A DNA stretch of 16,769 bases from Gemmatimonadota bacterium (GCA_029862935.1 JAOTWK010000030.1:1-16769), one strand, 5' to 3'; counted from the first letter of the stretch, positions 7,965 to 15,549 are shown. Program-made: numbers and translations. The notes: generated by a model from the letters alone, not told the origin.

Positions 7965-9589
7965 GTGACACTCGTCAGCTGCTCCTCTCGCGCCGTCCGG
8001 ACGGCGATGAGACCAGCCGACAACGCTCAGTGTCGGCGGGACTGCCTCCCGCCCTGGTCCGCCGGGCAGTTCGACGGATCCGGTTCGTCGCTCTCCTCGT
8101 GCTGGTGATGATGTTCTTCGGGTGGTTCCTCACGAACCTGATCGAGGGAGATCTCCCCAGCGAATTCACCCGCCCCATGCAATGGGGACCGAACATACTC
8201 ATCGTCGTCGCCTCGCTGATGATGGTTATGGTAGTGGGTCGGTGGGGCACGAGTACGCCGCAGCGGGTGATCACACTGGGACTCGTATACGAAGTGGTGG
8301 TCAGCTTCGGCGGAGCTTTTGGTCAGTATTGGGATTCGCTGAGCGGCTTGCCCCTCTGGGTCATGAACAGCGATATCGTGGGGATCGCGCCAATCGCGTT
8401 ATGGATCATATTCTTCACGGTACTCGTTCCCGCACGCCCGCGTCAGGCGCTGGCCGCGCTCATTGCGGCGGCCTCGGCTGTGCCGATCTCCTATCTCATT
8501 ATGGTGCAGTTCAACAATGCACCGTCCCTCGACGCGCTGAATTTTGTCTTCATCTTTGTTGGCCCCTATGTGGTGGTTGTGTTGCTCGCGTATCTCGCGT
8601 CGCGGATCATCTATCGCCTTGGCCAGGACGTGACGCGCGCGCAGGAAATGGGCAGCTACCGCCTCGAAGAGCGTCTCGGAGGAGGCGGGATGGGCGAGGT
8701 GTGGCGCGCCAGCCACCGAATGCTGGCTCGACCCGCCGCGATCAAGCTCATCCGACCTGAGACGCTGAGGGAGGGCAATGAGTCGGCCGAAGCGGCCACG
8801 AGTCGATTCGAGCGCGAAGCCCAGGTGACGGCTCGCCTGCAATCACCTCACACCATCGACCTCTACGACTTCGGCACCAGTGACGACGGAGCTTTCTATT
8901 ACGTGATGGAGCTGCTCGAGGGTCGGGATCTGGATTACGTTGTTCGGAAGTTCGGTCCGCTGCTGCCAGAACGAGTCATCTACATCTTGCGTCAGGCGTG
9001 TTGGTCGCTGGCAGAAGCACATCGCGGAGAATTGATCCACCGTGATATCAAGCCGGCGAATGTCTACCTATGTCGAAGAGCCTTTCAGTACGATTTCGTG
9101 AAAGTGCTCGACTTCGGGCTCGTGAAATACTATTCGAGTGCCGAGGTCGAACAACAACTGGCGCTCTCCCGCACTGGGGTGGTTGCGGGGACGCCTTCCT
9201 TCATGGCGCCCGAGATGGTGATGGGTGATCGCGCAATCGATGGCCGCGCCGATATCTACGCGCTCGGATGCGTGGCCTACTGGATGCTGACGGGCGTACT
9301 GGTATTCGAGGCTACGTCGGTGGGGGCGATGATGGTTGCGCACGCTCAACGCACTCCCGTTCCACCGAGCGACCGTACGGAGCTTGCCATCTCGGCGGAC
9401 CTCGAGGCGTTGGTGCTTCGATGTCTCGCCAAAGACCCGAAGGATCGTCCGCAAACGGCCGAGCAGCTCGAGCGCGAGCTTGGGACACTGGCGACGCCTG
9501 ATCCATGGACACCAGCGCGGGCTGCACGCTGGTGGGAGCAGCACGATCCTCAGGCTTTTGCGTCGAACAGGGAGGTCATGACGGGCTAG
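7961..9589 (+). CDS. Membrane Ser/Thr protein kinase: six N-terminal helices, C-terminal kinase domain
   Basis: This protein is 542 residues. After a basic, polar N-terminus (1-40) there are about six hydrophobic segments: 41-61, 78-95, 102-122, 138-157, 163-182 and 191-217. They are followed by a Hanks-type kinase domain (about 232-510). Kinase motifs are GGGGMGEV (240-247), AIK Lys262, HRD with Asp362, KPAN (364-367), DFG Asp384, GTPSFMAPE (410-418) and DGRADIYALGC, so it should be active. The kinase would face the cytoplasm and the membrane part may be a sensor. The ATG at 7961 overlaps the dehydrogenase stop (ATGA) and is preferred over the longer open frame, which runs back inside the dehydrogenase. 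The usual one-helix layout of bacterial kinases (kinase first, helix, outside sensor) is reversed here. The short tail (511-542) has no recognisable domain. Confidence 0.92.
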   Translation: MSDTRQLLLSRRPDGDETSRQRSVSAGLPPALVRRAVRRIRFVALLVLVMMFFGWFLTNLIEGDLPSEFTRPMQWGPNILIVVASLMMVMVVGRWGTSTPQRVITLGLVYEVVVSFGGAFGQYWDSLSGLPLWVMNSDIVGIAPIALWIIFFTVLVPARPRQALAALIAAASAVPISYLIMVQFNNAPSLDALNFVFIFVGPYVVVVLLAYLASRIIYRLGQDVTRAQEMGSYRLEERLGGGGMGEVWRASHRMLARPAAIKLIRPETLREGNESAEAATSRFEREAQVTARLQSPHTIDLYDFGTSDDGAFYYVMELLEGRDLDYVVRKFGPLLPERVIYILRQACWSLAEAHRGELIHRDIKPANVYLCRRAFQYDFVKVLDFGLVKYYSSAEVEQQLALSRTGVVAGTPSFMAPEMVMGDRAIDGRADIYALGCVAYWMLTGVLVFEATSVGAMMVAHAQRTPVPPSDRTELAISADLEALVLRCLAKDPKDRPQTAEQLERELGTLATPDPWTPARAARWWEQHDPQAFASNREVMTG

Positions 9590-9607
9590 CTGCCGCCAGC
9601 TCCTAGG

Positions 9608-10261
9608 CTATGGAAAGAGTCTCGTGACCTGCCAGGCATTACCGTCTCGCTCATAGCGTAGCCGGTCGTGCAGTCGATTGAGCCGGCCCTGCCAGAACTC
9701 GATACGCTCCGGTTTCAGCCGCCAGCCACCCCAGAAGGGCGGGAGCGGGACATCATTGCCGGGGTAGCGCTCGTCGAACTCCTTGAAGCGCCGCTCCAGC
9801 GCCTCCCGGCTCTCCAATGGTGAACTCTGCCTTGACGCCCACGCGCCGATGCGGCTGCCACGGGGCCGCGTGCGGAAATACGCCTCCGATTCTTGCTGGG
9901 AGATCTGCTCCACCACTCCTTCGACGCGCACTTGGCGCTCCAATATGCCCCAGTAGAAGTTCAGGGCGGCGCGGGGATTGTCGATCAACTCGCCACTCTT
10001 GCGGCTTTCGTAATTGGTGAACAACACGAATCCTCGTTGATCGACACCCTTGAGGAGCATCATGCGACTCGATGGCACGCCGTCCTTGGTGGCGGTGGCG
10101 AGGTTCACGCTCTCAGGCAGGAAGATGCCGGCCTGCTTCGCCTCCTCGAACCAGGCGACGAACATTTCGACGGGATCTTGGGCGGCAGTGAGCTCAGAGA
10201 TCCCTTTGGTGACGCCTCGGCCGAGTGTGAAGAGCGCGCGGATGTTGGATCGGAGTGACAT
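9608..10261 (-). CDS. pdxH: Pyridoxamine/pyridoxine 5'-phosphate oxidase
   Basis: This 217-residue protein is the usual PdxH size. The enzyme uses FMN and oxygen to make pyridoxal 5'-phosphate from PNP or PMP. Family motifs are SSRMMLLKGVDQRGF (64-78), FTNYESRKSGEL (81-92), RQVRVEG (109-115), RPRGSRIGAWASRQSS (132-147), and the signature region PPFWGGWRL...IEFWQGRLNRLHDR (174-200), ending RLFP. These cover the FMN phosphate and PLP contacts known for the family. The ATG at 10261 gives the expected N-terminus, although no clear ribosome site is seen before it. It is convergent with the membrane kinase, with only 18 bases between the stops. The cytochrome gene upstream on the same strand is separated by a hairpin terminator, so pdxH probably has its own promoter in the short leader (10262-10303). 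Confidence 0.97.
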   Translation of the reverse strand: MSLRSNIRALFTLGRGVTKGISELTAAQDPVEMFVAWFEEAKQAGIFLPESVNLATATKDGVPSSRMMLLKGVDQRGFVLFTNYESRKSGELIDNPRAALNFYWGILERQVRVEGVVEQISQQESEAYFRTRPRGSRIGAWASRQSSPLESREALERRFKEFDERYPGNDVPLPPFWGGWRLKPERIEFWQGRLNRLHDRLRYERDGNAWQVTRLFP

Positions 10262-10303
10262 GGGCGTGAGAAATGAACTCGATTACCGCGAGACGGGCAA
10301 GAG

Positions 10304-10328
10304 AAAGGCCCCGGAGTACGGGGCCCTT
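10304..10328 (-). terminator. Intrinsic terminator after the di-heme cytochrome gene
   Basis: A 7-base-pair GC stem (ggccccg at 10307-10313 with cggggcc at 10319-10325) encloses a 5-base loop. Read on the minus strand it is followed by tttctctt. It lies about 20 bases after the cytochrome stop and before the pdxH start, so it would separate the two genes. Confidence 0.62.
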
Positions 10329-10346
10329 CGACAACCCACGTGCTGA

Positions 10347-11315
10347 TTAACGGTGCCCGCGCAACTCCCGGAGCTTCTCTGCCGCGTTGGCATTCTGCGG
10401 ATTGAGCTCGAGCGACTTCTCGTAGTTGCGGATTGCCATCTCTCGCTCTCCGGCAATCATGTATGCTTCTCCGAGGCTGTCGTACGCGTTGAAGGCCTGG
10501 GGAAACTGCTCCACGTTGAGTCTGAAGGCCTCGATCGCCGCGGGAATCGATTCCTGGCCGAGCAAACGGTAGCCCAGCCGGTTCAACATATTCTCTTGGA
10601 ACGCCTGCGGCGGTCCCTGAGGCTTGAGTTCTTTGTAGCGAGCGCGAAGTGCGGCACCTCCGCCCTCCGCTGCTGCCAATTCCAGTGCCGCAGGCACGTA
10701 GGTGAACCTGGTCAGCCTCGATTCAGGGAACAGTACGAAGTTGATATCGAGGACGGCGACCGCGTCGGCGATATGATTCTTGGCGACGAGGCGCTGCGCC
10801 ACGTTGATCAAGACCGACTCGCTGAAGTCGTAGGAATAGGAGCCGTAGTACCGGTCGCGCAGCTCTTGGTATTTCGTCTCCAAGGCCTCACGACCACCTT
10901 CCGCATGGGCCTCGATCAGCACGTCTTCCATCATGCGGGGGCGCGCGACTCCGCGGTGGCAGGTCGCGCAGCTCACGTTGACGTTCGGCTCGGTTCGTTC
11001 TGGAAGCCCCGGCAAGACTCGCTGATTGATGTCTCGCATCATGCGGAGCATTTCCCTCGCCTTCTGCTTTGTTGGCTTGCTGTCCGAGGTGAAGTTGAAC
11101 GTCGCCAGCGGCCGGCCCGGCTCTCCATCGTGGCAATACTCGCAACGTACGCCCAAACCAATGGCAAAGGAGCGCATGGTGCCGATGAGCTCCGCTGTGC
11201 CGATGTCCGCAGGCAACACCTGCAGGTTGGTGAAGGAATCGGGTGGGAACTGGGCAGAGCCAGCTGTTGCGACTGCTACTGCGAACACGCCAGCGAGGAG
11301 GACGGATCGTTTCAT
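10347..11315 (-). CDS. Periplasmic di-heme c-type cytochrome (photosynthetic reaction centre cytochrome c family) with TPR-like C-terminus
   Basis: This 322-residue protein has a signal peptide (MKRSVLLAGVFAVAVATAGSA, likely cut after residue 21). Two heme-binding CxxCH motifs lie at Cys58-His62 and Cys116-His120. Each is preceded by a helix with methionines (GTMRSFAIGLGV; REMLRMMRDIN) that could give axial ligands as in reaction-centre cytochromes. The remainder is helical, and the last 60 residues form a TPR-like unit (AYDSLGEAYMIAGEREMAIRNYEKSLELNP). The frame is open back to 11681, but only the start at 11315 places the signal peptide first, and GGGGAAG sits 7 bases upstream. MKPL at 11351 is a less likely start. 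Members of this family are common in non-photosynthetic bacteria and probably carry electrons in the periplasm. No reaction-centre genes are present here. Confidence 0.9.
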   Translation of the reverse strand: MKRSVLLAGVFAVAVATAGSAQFPPDSFTNLQVLPADIGTAELIGTMRSFAIGLGVRCEYCHDGEPGRPLATFNFTSDSKPTKQKAREMLRMMRDINQRVLPGLPERTEPNVNVSCATCHRGVARPRMMEDVLIEAHAEGGREALETKYQELRDRYYGSYSYDFSESVLINVAQRLVAKNHIADAVAVLDINFVLFPESRLTRFTYVPAALELAAAEGGGAALRARYKELKPQGPPQAFQENMLNRLGYRLLGQESIPAAIEAFRLNVEQFPQAFNAYDSLGEAYMIAGEREMAIRNYEKSLELNPQNANAAEKLRELRGHR

Positions 11316-11436
11316 GGTGCGCTTCCCCGGACCGGAATTGAGAGGTTTCATGGTAAACCCGTAGGGCAAGCGCATGGTTCCCTGCGGGGCTTCGTATCCC
11401 ATCGACTGCCCAACCGCCAAATCGGCCGACCGCCTG

Positions 11437-11715
11437 TCAGAACATCTTCCCCGCCAAGGTCGGCTGCTTGTCCGTGCGGGTGCCGATCTTGACATGAGTC
11501 GACAGGCGTACCGTGCCCTCCGCATGCAGGATCTCGTGCACGTCTTGGATTGCGGCGAAGATGGCCTTGAGTTCTCCCTCGAGATTGGTACCGTTTGCAT
11601 GGAGCGTGGCGTTGAGCCCTGCTTCCTCCAGTATCCGATGGGCGCGCTTGACCTCCTTGCGAACGGACACCCCGGAGCCAATGGGAATGACCTGGACCTC
11701 CGCGAGTGCTTTCAT
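11437..11715 (-). CDS. MTH1187/YkoF-type thiamine-binding protein (UPF0045)
   Basis: This small protein of 92 residues matches the UPF0045 pattern: AEVQVIPIGSGVSVRKEV near the start, GLNATLHANGTNLEG in the middle, AIQDVHEILHAEGTVRLSTHVKIGTRTDK later, and a short LAGKMF tail. The family forms ferredoxin-like folds that bind thiamine or related pyrimidines. Its cellular role is unsettled and may be salvage or buffering. A good ribosome site (GGGGAG) lies about 6 bases before the ATG. It is the first gene of a minus-strand group, 121 bases upstream of the cytochrome. I found no TPP riboswitch signature in its leader. Co-transcription with the cytochrome is possible but not shown. Confidence 0.85.
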   Translation of the reverse strand: MKALAEVQVIPIGSGVSVRKEVKRAHRILEEAGLNATLHANGTNLEGELKAIFAAIQDVHEILHAEGTVRLSTHVKIGTRTDKQPTLAGKMF

Positions 11716-11907
11716 GATTAGCTCCCCTTTCGCTCCTTTTTCAAAGGGTGCTGCGTCGATGACCGTTGGCGCAATGTACGGTCGACGTGTAGTCTAGTCA
11801 CGCGAGCGGATCGATGGGGCCTCTGCGGACCACGACCTGGTCTCTACCTTCGGGACTATGTATCCTTCGTCATCCAGCTTTACGATCTGTAGCATGTGGA
11901 GAGTCCA

Positions 11908-12282
11908 ATGAGTGGAGCCCGTGTCCTCGTCGTGGACGACGACGAGAACATCTGTCGAGTGGTGCGGCGCATGTTGACCGCTGCCGGATACGAAGTCGAG
12001 GTTGCCGGCAATGGTCAGGAGGCTCTCACCAAGCTTTCCCCGGAGGTAGCTGTTGTGATCTCCGACGTCCTGATGCCCGAGATGGATGGGATTGAAATGC
12101 TGCGGCGGCTCCGCAAGGAAGCGCCGGATGCGAAGATCATCTCGATGTCAGGCGGAGGAATTCAGGACAAAGAACACGTCCTCGAGATCGCCGAGCGGTT
12201 GGGTGCGGCCCGCACGCTGTCCAAGCCGTTCACGCGTGAAGAGTTGCTCAACGTCGTTGCGGCGGTCCTGAGGACGAACTAG
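11908..12282 (+). CDS. Single-domain response regulator (receiver only)
   Basis: This 124-residue CheY-like receiver has an acidic pocket at Asp10-Asp12, phospho-acceptor Asp53 (VISDVLMPEMDG), Ser81 at the Thr/Ser switch position and Lys106 in SKPF. The aromatic switch residue three positions before the lysine is Thr103. There is no output domain, and no histidine kinase gene is adjacent. An in-frame GTG at 11896 would add four residues, but the ATG at 11908 has GGAG 6 bases upstream and gives the standard receiver start, so I prefer it. It is divergent from the thiamine-binding gene across about 190 bases, in which I found no strong promoter. It may act by protein contact or in a phosphorelay; the partner is unknown. 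Confidence 0.93.
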   Translation: MSGARVLVVDDDENICRVVRRMLTAAGYEVEVAGNGQEALTKLSPEVAVVISDVLMPEMDGIEMLRRLRKEAPDAKIISMSGGGIQDKEHVLEIAERLGAARTLSKPFTREELLNVVAAVLRTN

Positions 12283-12340
12283 GGGCCCGCCGCTCCGCGC
12301 GCCAGCTGTCATCGGTAGGCGCACACGACGGCCCTCGAGC

Positions 12341-13999
12341 TCACCGAGTCTTACTCAGCCGCTTCGGTCCTGCTGCAACGACCTCAGGCGGACATCCGTC
12401 AGCAAACAGCTTGAAGTTCTCCATGTAGCGCGCCGCAAGGGCGTCGTACTTCTTCCAGTAGTCGTTCTTGTCTCCCCACGACTCGGCGGGATCCAACACT
12501 TCCGCGGGCACGTCGGGGCACTGGGTGGGGACATCGAAGCCAAAGAGCTTGTCCTTACGGTACGTCACTCCATCGAGCTTGCCGTCGAGAGCAGCGTTCA
12601 GCAAAGCCCGAGTGTCCCGAATACTGATGCGTTTCCCCACGCCGAATCTTCCGCCTGTCCATCCCGTGTTGACGAGCCAGCACTTCGCTCCATGCTTTGC
12701 CATCTTCTGACTCAGGAGTTCAGCGTAGCGGAAGGGGTGGTGCACCATGAACGGCGCGCCGAAACACGCACTGAATGTGATTTGTGGCTCGATGCCGAGG
12801 CCGATCTCGGTGCCGGCGATCTTGGACGTGTAGCCGCTGATGAAGTGATACTGCGCCTGGTCCGAGCTGAGCCGAGAGATCGGGGGCAATACACCTGAGG
12901 CGTCGCACGTCAAGAATATCACGTTCTTGGGATGGGATCGGGCCATCCGTTCGGGGACCGTGTTGGGTATGAACTCCAAGGGGTACGAGGCTCGGGTGTT
13001 CTCGGTCATGCCGTCGTCGTCCAAGTCGACGCGCCGGGTCGTCGCATCGTAGATCACGTTCTCGAGGATCGTCCCGAATCGGCGCGTGGCACTCCAGATC
13101 TCGGGCTCGTTCTCGGGCGAGAGCCGAATCACCTTGGCGTAGCAACCTCCCTCGAAGTTGAACACACCATCATCGCTCCAGCCGTGCTCGTCGTCGCCGA
13201 TGAGCTGACGTGTCGGATCGGCGGACAACGTGGTTTTCCCGGTACCGCTCAGGCCGAAGAACAGGGCCACGTCTCCCGTCGATCCGACGTTCGCACTGCA
13301 ATGCATGGCGAGTACGCCTTCGAGCGGCAACAGAAAGTTCAGGACCGTGAAGATCGTCTTCTTGATCTCTCCTCCATAGGCGGACCCACAGATCACGGCT
13401 GTGCGTTGCGCGAAGTTGATGATGATCGCCGTCTCGGTTCTCGTGCCGTCGATCCGTGGGTCGACCTTGAACGTCGGTGCCGCCAACACGGTGAACTCCG
13501 GAACGTGCCGCTTGTAGTCGTCCTGCTTCTCCAACCCGATGAACATGTTTCGGGCAAACAGGCTGTGCCACGCGCGCTCTGTGACGATTCGGACCGGCAT
13601 GCGATAGCTTGGATCGGCACCGGCCCAGCAGTCCTGCACGAACAGTTCCTCGCCTTGCCAATACGCCTGCAAGCGCGTGAGCAACGCATTGAACTTCTCC
13701 GGTGCAAACGGTCGGTTGTACTCACCCCACCAGATGTTGCTTTCAGTCGACGTCTCCCGCACGACGAACTTGTCCGCGGCGGCGCGAGCCGTGTGCGACC
13801 CGGTACTCACGAGAAACGGGCCGCCAGACGCCATGTGCCCTTCCCCACGGAATACCGCTTCTTCGTACAGAGCGGGCGTTGGGAGATTCCAAAACACGCG
13901 ATCGAGATGCGCCAGCCCATGGTTCTTGAGTCCGAAATCGCTCTTCAGGTCGGTCGCCTGCTTGATCGCCGGTGTGTCGAACTCGAGGTACTTCGCCAT
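12341..13999 (-). CDS. pckA: Phosphoenolpyruvate carboxykinase (ATP)
   Basis: This 552-residue protein is the usual ATP-type PEPCK size. It converts oxaloacetate and ATP to PEP, CO2 and ADP, the entry step of gluconeogenesis. The P-loop is GLSGTGKTT (249-257, Lys255), followed by IGDDEHGWSDDGVFNFEGG with the metal-binding Asp pair 269-270. YGGEIKK supplies Tyr208, Lys213 and Lys214, MHCSANVG gives His233, and NTRASYP carries the second substrate arginine. The N-terminal substrate loop is unusual: E. coli has GRSPKDK, while this protein has ARAAADK, keeping the arginine (Arg72) but losing four neighbours. GAGGAAT lies just before the ATG. It is downstream of the aminotransferase gene on the same strand, with an 82-base gap holding a strong hairpin, so it may be co-transcribed with it. 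Both enzymes use oxaloacetate. Confidence 0.97.
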   Translation of the reverse strand: MAKYLEFDTPAIKQATDLKSDFGLKNHGLAHLDRVFWNLPTPALYEEAVFRGEGHMASGGPFLVSTGSHTARAAADKFVVRETSTESNIWWGEYNRPFAPEKFNALLTRLQAYWQGEELFVQDCWAGADPSYRMPVRIVTERAWHSLFARNMFIGLEKQDDYKRHVPEFTVLAAPTFKVDPRIDGTRTETAIIINFAQRTAVICGSAYGGEIKKTIFTVLNFLLPLEGVLAMHCSANVGSTGDVALFFGLSGTGKTTLSADPTRQLIGDDEHGWSDDGVFNFEGGCYAKVIRLSPENEPEIWSATRRFGTILENVIYDATTRRVDLDDDGMTENTRASYPLEFIPNTVPERMARSHPKNVIFLTCDASGVLPPISRLSSDQAQYHFISGYTSKIAGTEIGLGIEPQITFSACFGAPFMVHHPFRYAELLSQKMAKHGAKCWLVNTGWTGGRFGVGKRISIRDTRALLNAALDGKLDGVTYRKDKLFGFDVPTQCPDVPAEVLDPAESWGDKNDYWKKYDALAARYMENFKLFADGCPPEVVAAGPKRLSKTR

Positions 14000-14026
14000 G
14001 ATCTATTCCTCAGTGAAGAGTGCGCG

Positions 14027-14075
14027 GTGCGCCGTGAGTGGGAAGCCGTACTTCCCAGTGCCACTCACGGTGCAC
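14027..14075. repeat. Large inverted repeat (hairpin) between the aminotransferase and pckA genes
   Basis: gtgcgccgtgagtgg (14027-14041) pairs with ccactcacggtgcac (14061-14075) over 15 positions with one G-T mismatch. Inside it, gggaag (14040-14045) can pair with cttccc (14051-14056) around a 4-to-5-base loop, competing for the last two outer pairs. On the minus strand it is followed by ordinary sequence with no T-run, then the pckA ribosome site. It is therefore not a classic terminator. It could be an RNA-stability or attenuation element, or a dispersed extragenic palindrome. Confidence 0.75.
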
Positions 14076-14081
14076 GGCGTC

Positions 14082-15299
14082 TTACATCCAGTCTCGGACG
14101 AGTTTGCGGTCACCGATGTACAGCTCGTTGGGCGCGTTGGGGTCGAGGGCCCATTTCATCCGCTCGATCCCCTCCGTGATGTCCTTGATCGCGCCGCAGG
14201 TCGATAGCCGGAGATACCCTTCCATGCCGAACTCGACGCCTGGAACGGTGACGACGCGGACCTTGTCGACGAGCATCTTGGCGAGTTTGGTCGAGTCCTT
14301 GTGGTAGGTCGAGAAATCGGCAAAACAGTAGAAGGTGCCGTCGGGCTTGGTGGCCTTGACGCCCTCGAAAGCCTTGAGCCGCGCCATGAGCACGTTCCGG
14401 TTGTTCTCGAGCGTGAGTCTGAGGCTCTCCACGCTGGTTTGTACGCCATTGATAGCTGCCACCGCGGCGTGCTGCAGCAGCGCTGAGGGTCCCGAAGTCT
14501 GATGGCCCTGAATATTCGTCATGACCTCGATGAGCTTCTTGTTCCCGACCGCCCAGCCGATGCGGAACCCGGTCATCGCGTACTGCTTGGACACTCCGTT
14601 GATGACGACGAGCTTCGAATTCTCAGACAGGTCGTGGGCGTAGTCGTAGCAACTGATCGGCTTTCGGTCATCGAATACGAGTCGGTGGTAGATGTCATCC
14701 ATGATCAAGAAGATGCCACGCTCTTCACAGAGTTCCACGATGTCCTTGATGAACTGCTCGGAATACATCACCCCGGAGGGGTTGTTCGGGCTGTTGATGA
14801 TGACGGCCTTCGTGTACGACGTGATATTCTGCTCGATCTCCTGAATTCTCGGGTGGAATGAGCCGTCCTCAGGCCGAACCGGGACCGGGACGGCGCCGCA
14901 GAGCTTGACCATCTCCGGATAGCTCACCCAGTACGGGACCGGGAAGATGACCTCGTCCTGCGGATTGAGGATGGCCTGCAGACAGACCATGATGGCCTGT
15001 TTCGCCCCGCCCGACGCGATCACGTTTTCCGGCTCGATCTTGCGGTGATAGAACTCCTCCATGTAGCGGATGATGGCCTGTTTGAGTGCGGGAATGCCGT
15101 CAGCTGGCGTGTACCGGACCTCGCCTGAGCTGAGGAGGGCGGCAGCTGCCACGAGGGCGTCGATTGGTGGCTTGGACTTCGGCTCACCGCCGCCCAAGTG
15201 GATAACCGGCTCGCCTTTGGCCCGAAGGATGGCGGCAGTCTCGTTGAGCTTGAGCGTGGCAGATTCGCCGATGGATTTGCCGATCAGGGAAATACTCAT
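14082..15299 (-). CDS. PLP-dependent class I aminotransferase, aspartate aminotransferase type
   Basis: This 405-residue fold-type I aminotransferase has the PLP Schiff-base lysine at Lys238 (NGVSKQYAMTGFRIGW), followed by the phosphate-binding Arg246. PNNPSG (171-176) supplies the asparagine, DDIY (201-204) the ring-nitrogen Asp and the Tyr, and YLRLS the C-terminal carboxylate-binding arginine. SGGAKQAI (96-103) is the usual cofactor-phosphate loop. The whole resembles the bacterial Ib aspartate aminotransferases, which exchange aspartate or glutamate with oxaloacetate or 2-oxoglutarate. Exact substrate range (aspartate, aromatic or alanine) is not certain. AAAGGAA sits about 6 bases before the ATG. 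It lies upstream of pckA and divergent from the Crp-like regulator. The last 20 residues (NAPNELYIGDRKLVRDWM) extend slightly past the usual end. Confidence 0.94.
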   Translation of the reverse strand: MSISLIGKSIGESATLKLNETAAILRAKGEPVIHLGGGEPKSKPPIDALVAAAALLSSGEVRYTPADGIPALKQAIIRYMEEFYHRKIEPENVIASGGAKQAIMVCLQAILNPQDEVIFPVPYWVSYPEMVKLCGAVPVPVRPEDGSFHPRIQEIEQNITSYTKAVIINSPNNPSGVMYSEQFIKDIVELCEERGIFLIMDDIYHRLVFDDRKPISCYDYAHDLSENSKLVVINGVSKQYAMTGFRIGWAVGNKKLIEVMTNIQGHQTSGPSALLQHAAVAAINGVQTSVESLRLTLENNRNVLMARLKAFEGVKATKPDGTFYCFADFSTYHKDSTKLAKMLVDKVRVVTVPGVEFGMEGYLRLSTCGAIKDITEGIERMKWALDPNAPNELYIGDRKLVRDWM

Positions 15300-15515
15300 C
15301 TCGGTTCCTTTGGCAGGGCGTCGTCCTCACATGGGCGCAAGACTGGTTGCTTCGAGATGGTCCCGACCGCACCGCGCCACCCGAGGAAGACGAGGGGACA
15401 TCCGGTCCTGCAAGAGCCACAAATCTACCGCCCGCGACCGGGGGCGCTCAAGCACGTGGCCACCTCCCACCCGATGCTGGACTGATGCGGCCACCACGCC
15501 ACGTGGGCGGATCGC

Positions 15516-15549
15516 TTGACCTTCTGCGCCGGCACGATACCGTATACGG
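15516..15549 (+). promoter_or_regulatory. Candidate promoter and palindromic site upstream of the Crp-like regulator
   Basis: TTGACC (15516-15521) and TACCGT (15538-15543) are spaced by 16 bases and fit a sigma-70 promoter moderately well. A perfect 10-base palindrome, CCGTATACGG (15540-15549), overlaps the -10 region and the likely start of transcription, about 20 bases before the ATG. This is where an autorepressor site would be expected. It does not match the E. coli CRP or FNR half-sites. Confidence 0.3.

Noticed and set aside
9590..9607. Terminator between the membrane kinase and pdxH
   Set aside because: Only 18 bases separate the stops, and the short complementarity around ctcctaggcta does not make a stable stem with a T-run.
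10347..11315. Evidence for photosynthesis
   Set aside because: The cytochrome family is widespread in non-phototrophs, and no reaction-centre, antenna or pigment genes are present in the window.
10353..11492. Plus-strand open frame (379 codons) opposite the cytochrome
   Set aside because: It is an antisense shadow of a gene with a signal peptide and two heme sites, and its translation has no domain pattern.
11316..11681. N-terminal extension of the cytochrome frame
   Set aside because: It would bury the signal peptide inside the protein and overlap the thiamine-binding gene in another frame. The start at 11315 has a ribosome site and the signal peptide.
11716..11900. TPP riboswitch before the thiamine-binding gene
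   Set aside because: No CUGAGA core or matching second half was found on the minus strand.
12932..14179. Long plus-strand open frame (415 codons) opposite pckA
   Set aside because: It is antisense to clear PEP carboxykinase motifs and runs through the intergenic hairpin into the aminotransferase end. No recognisable domain.
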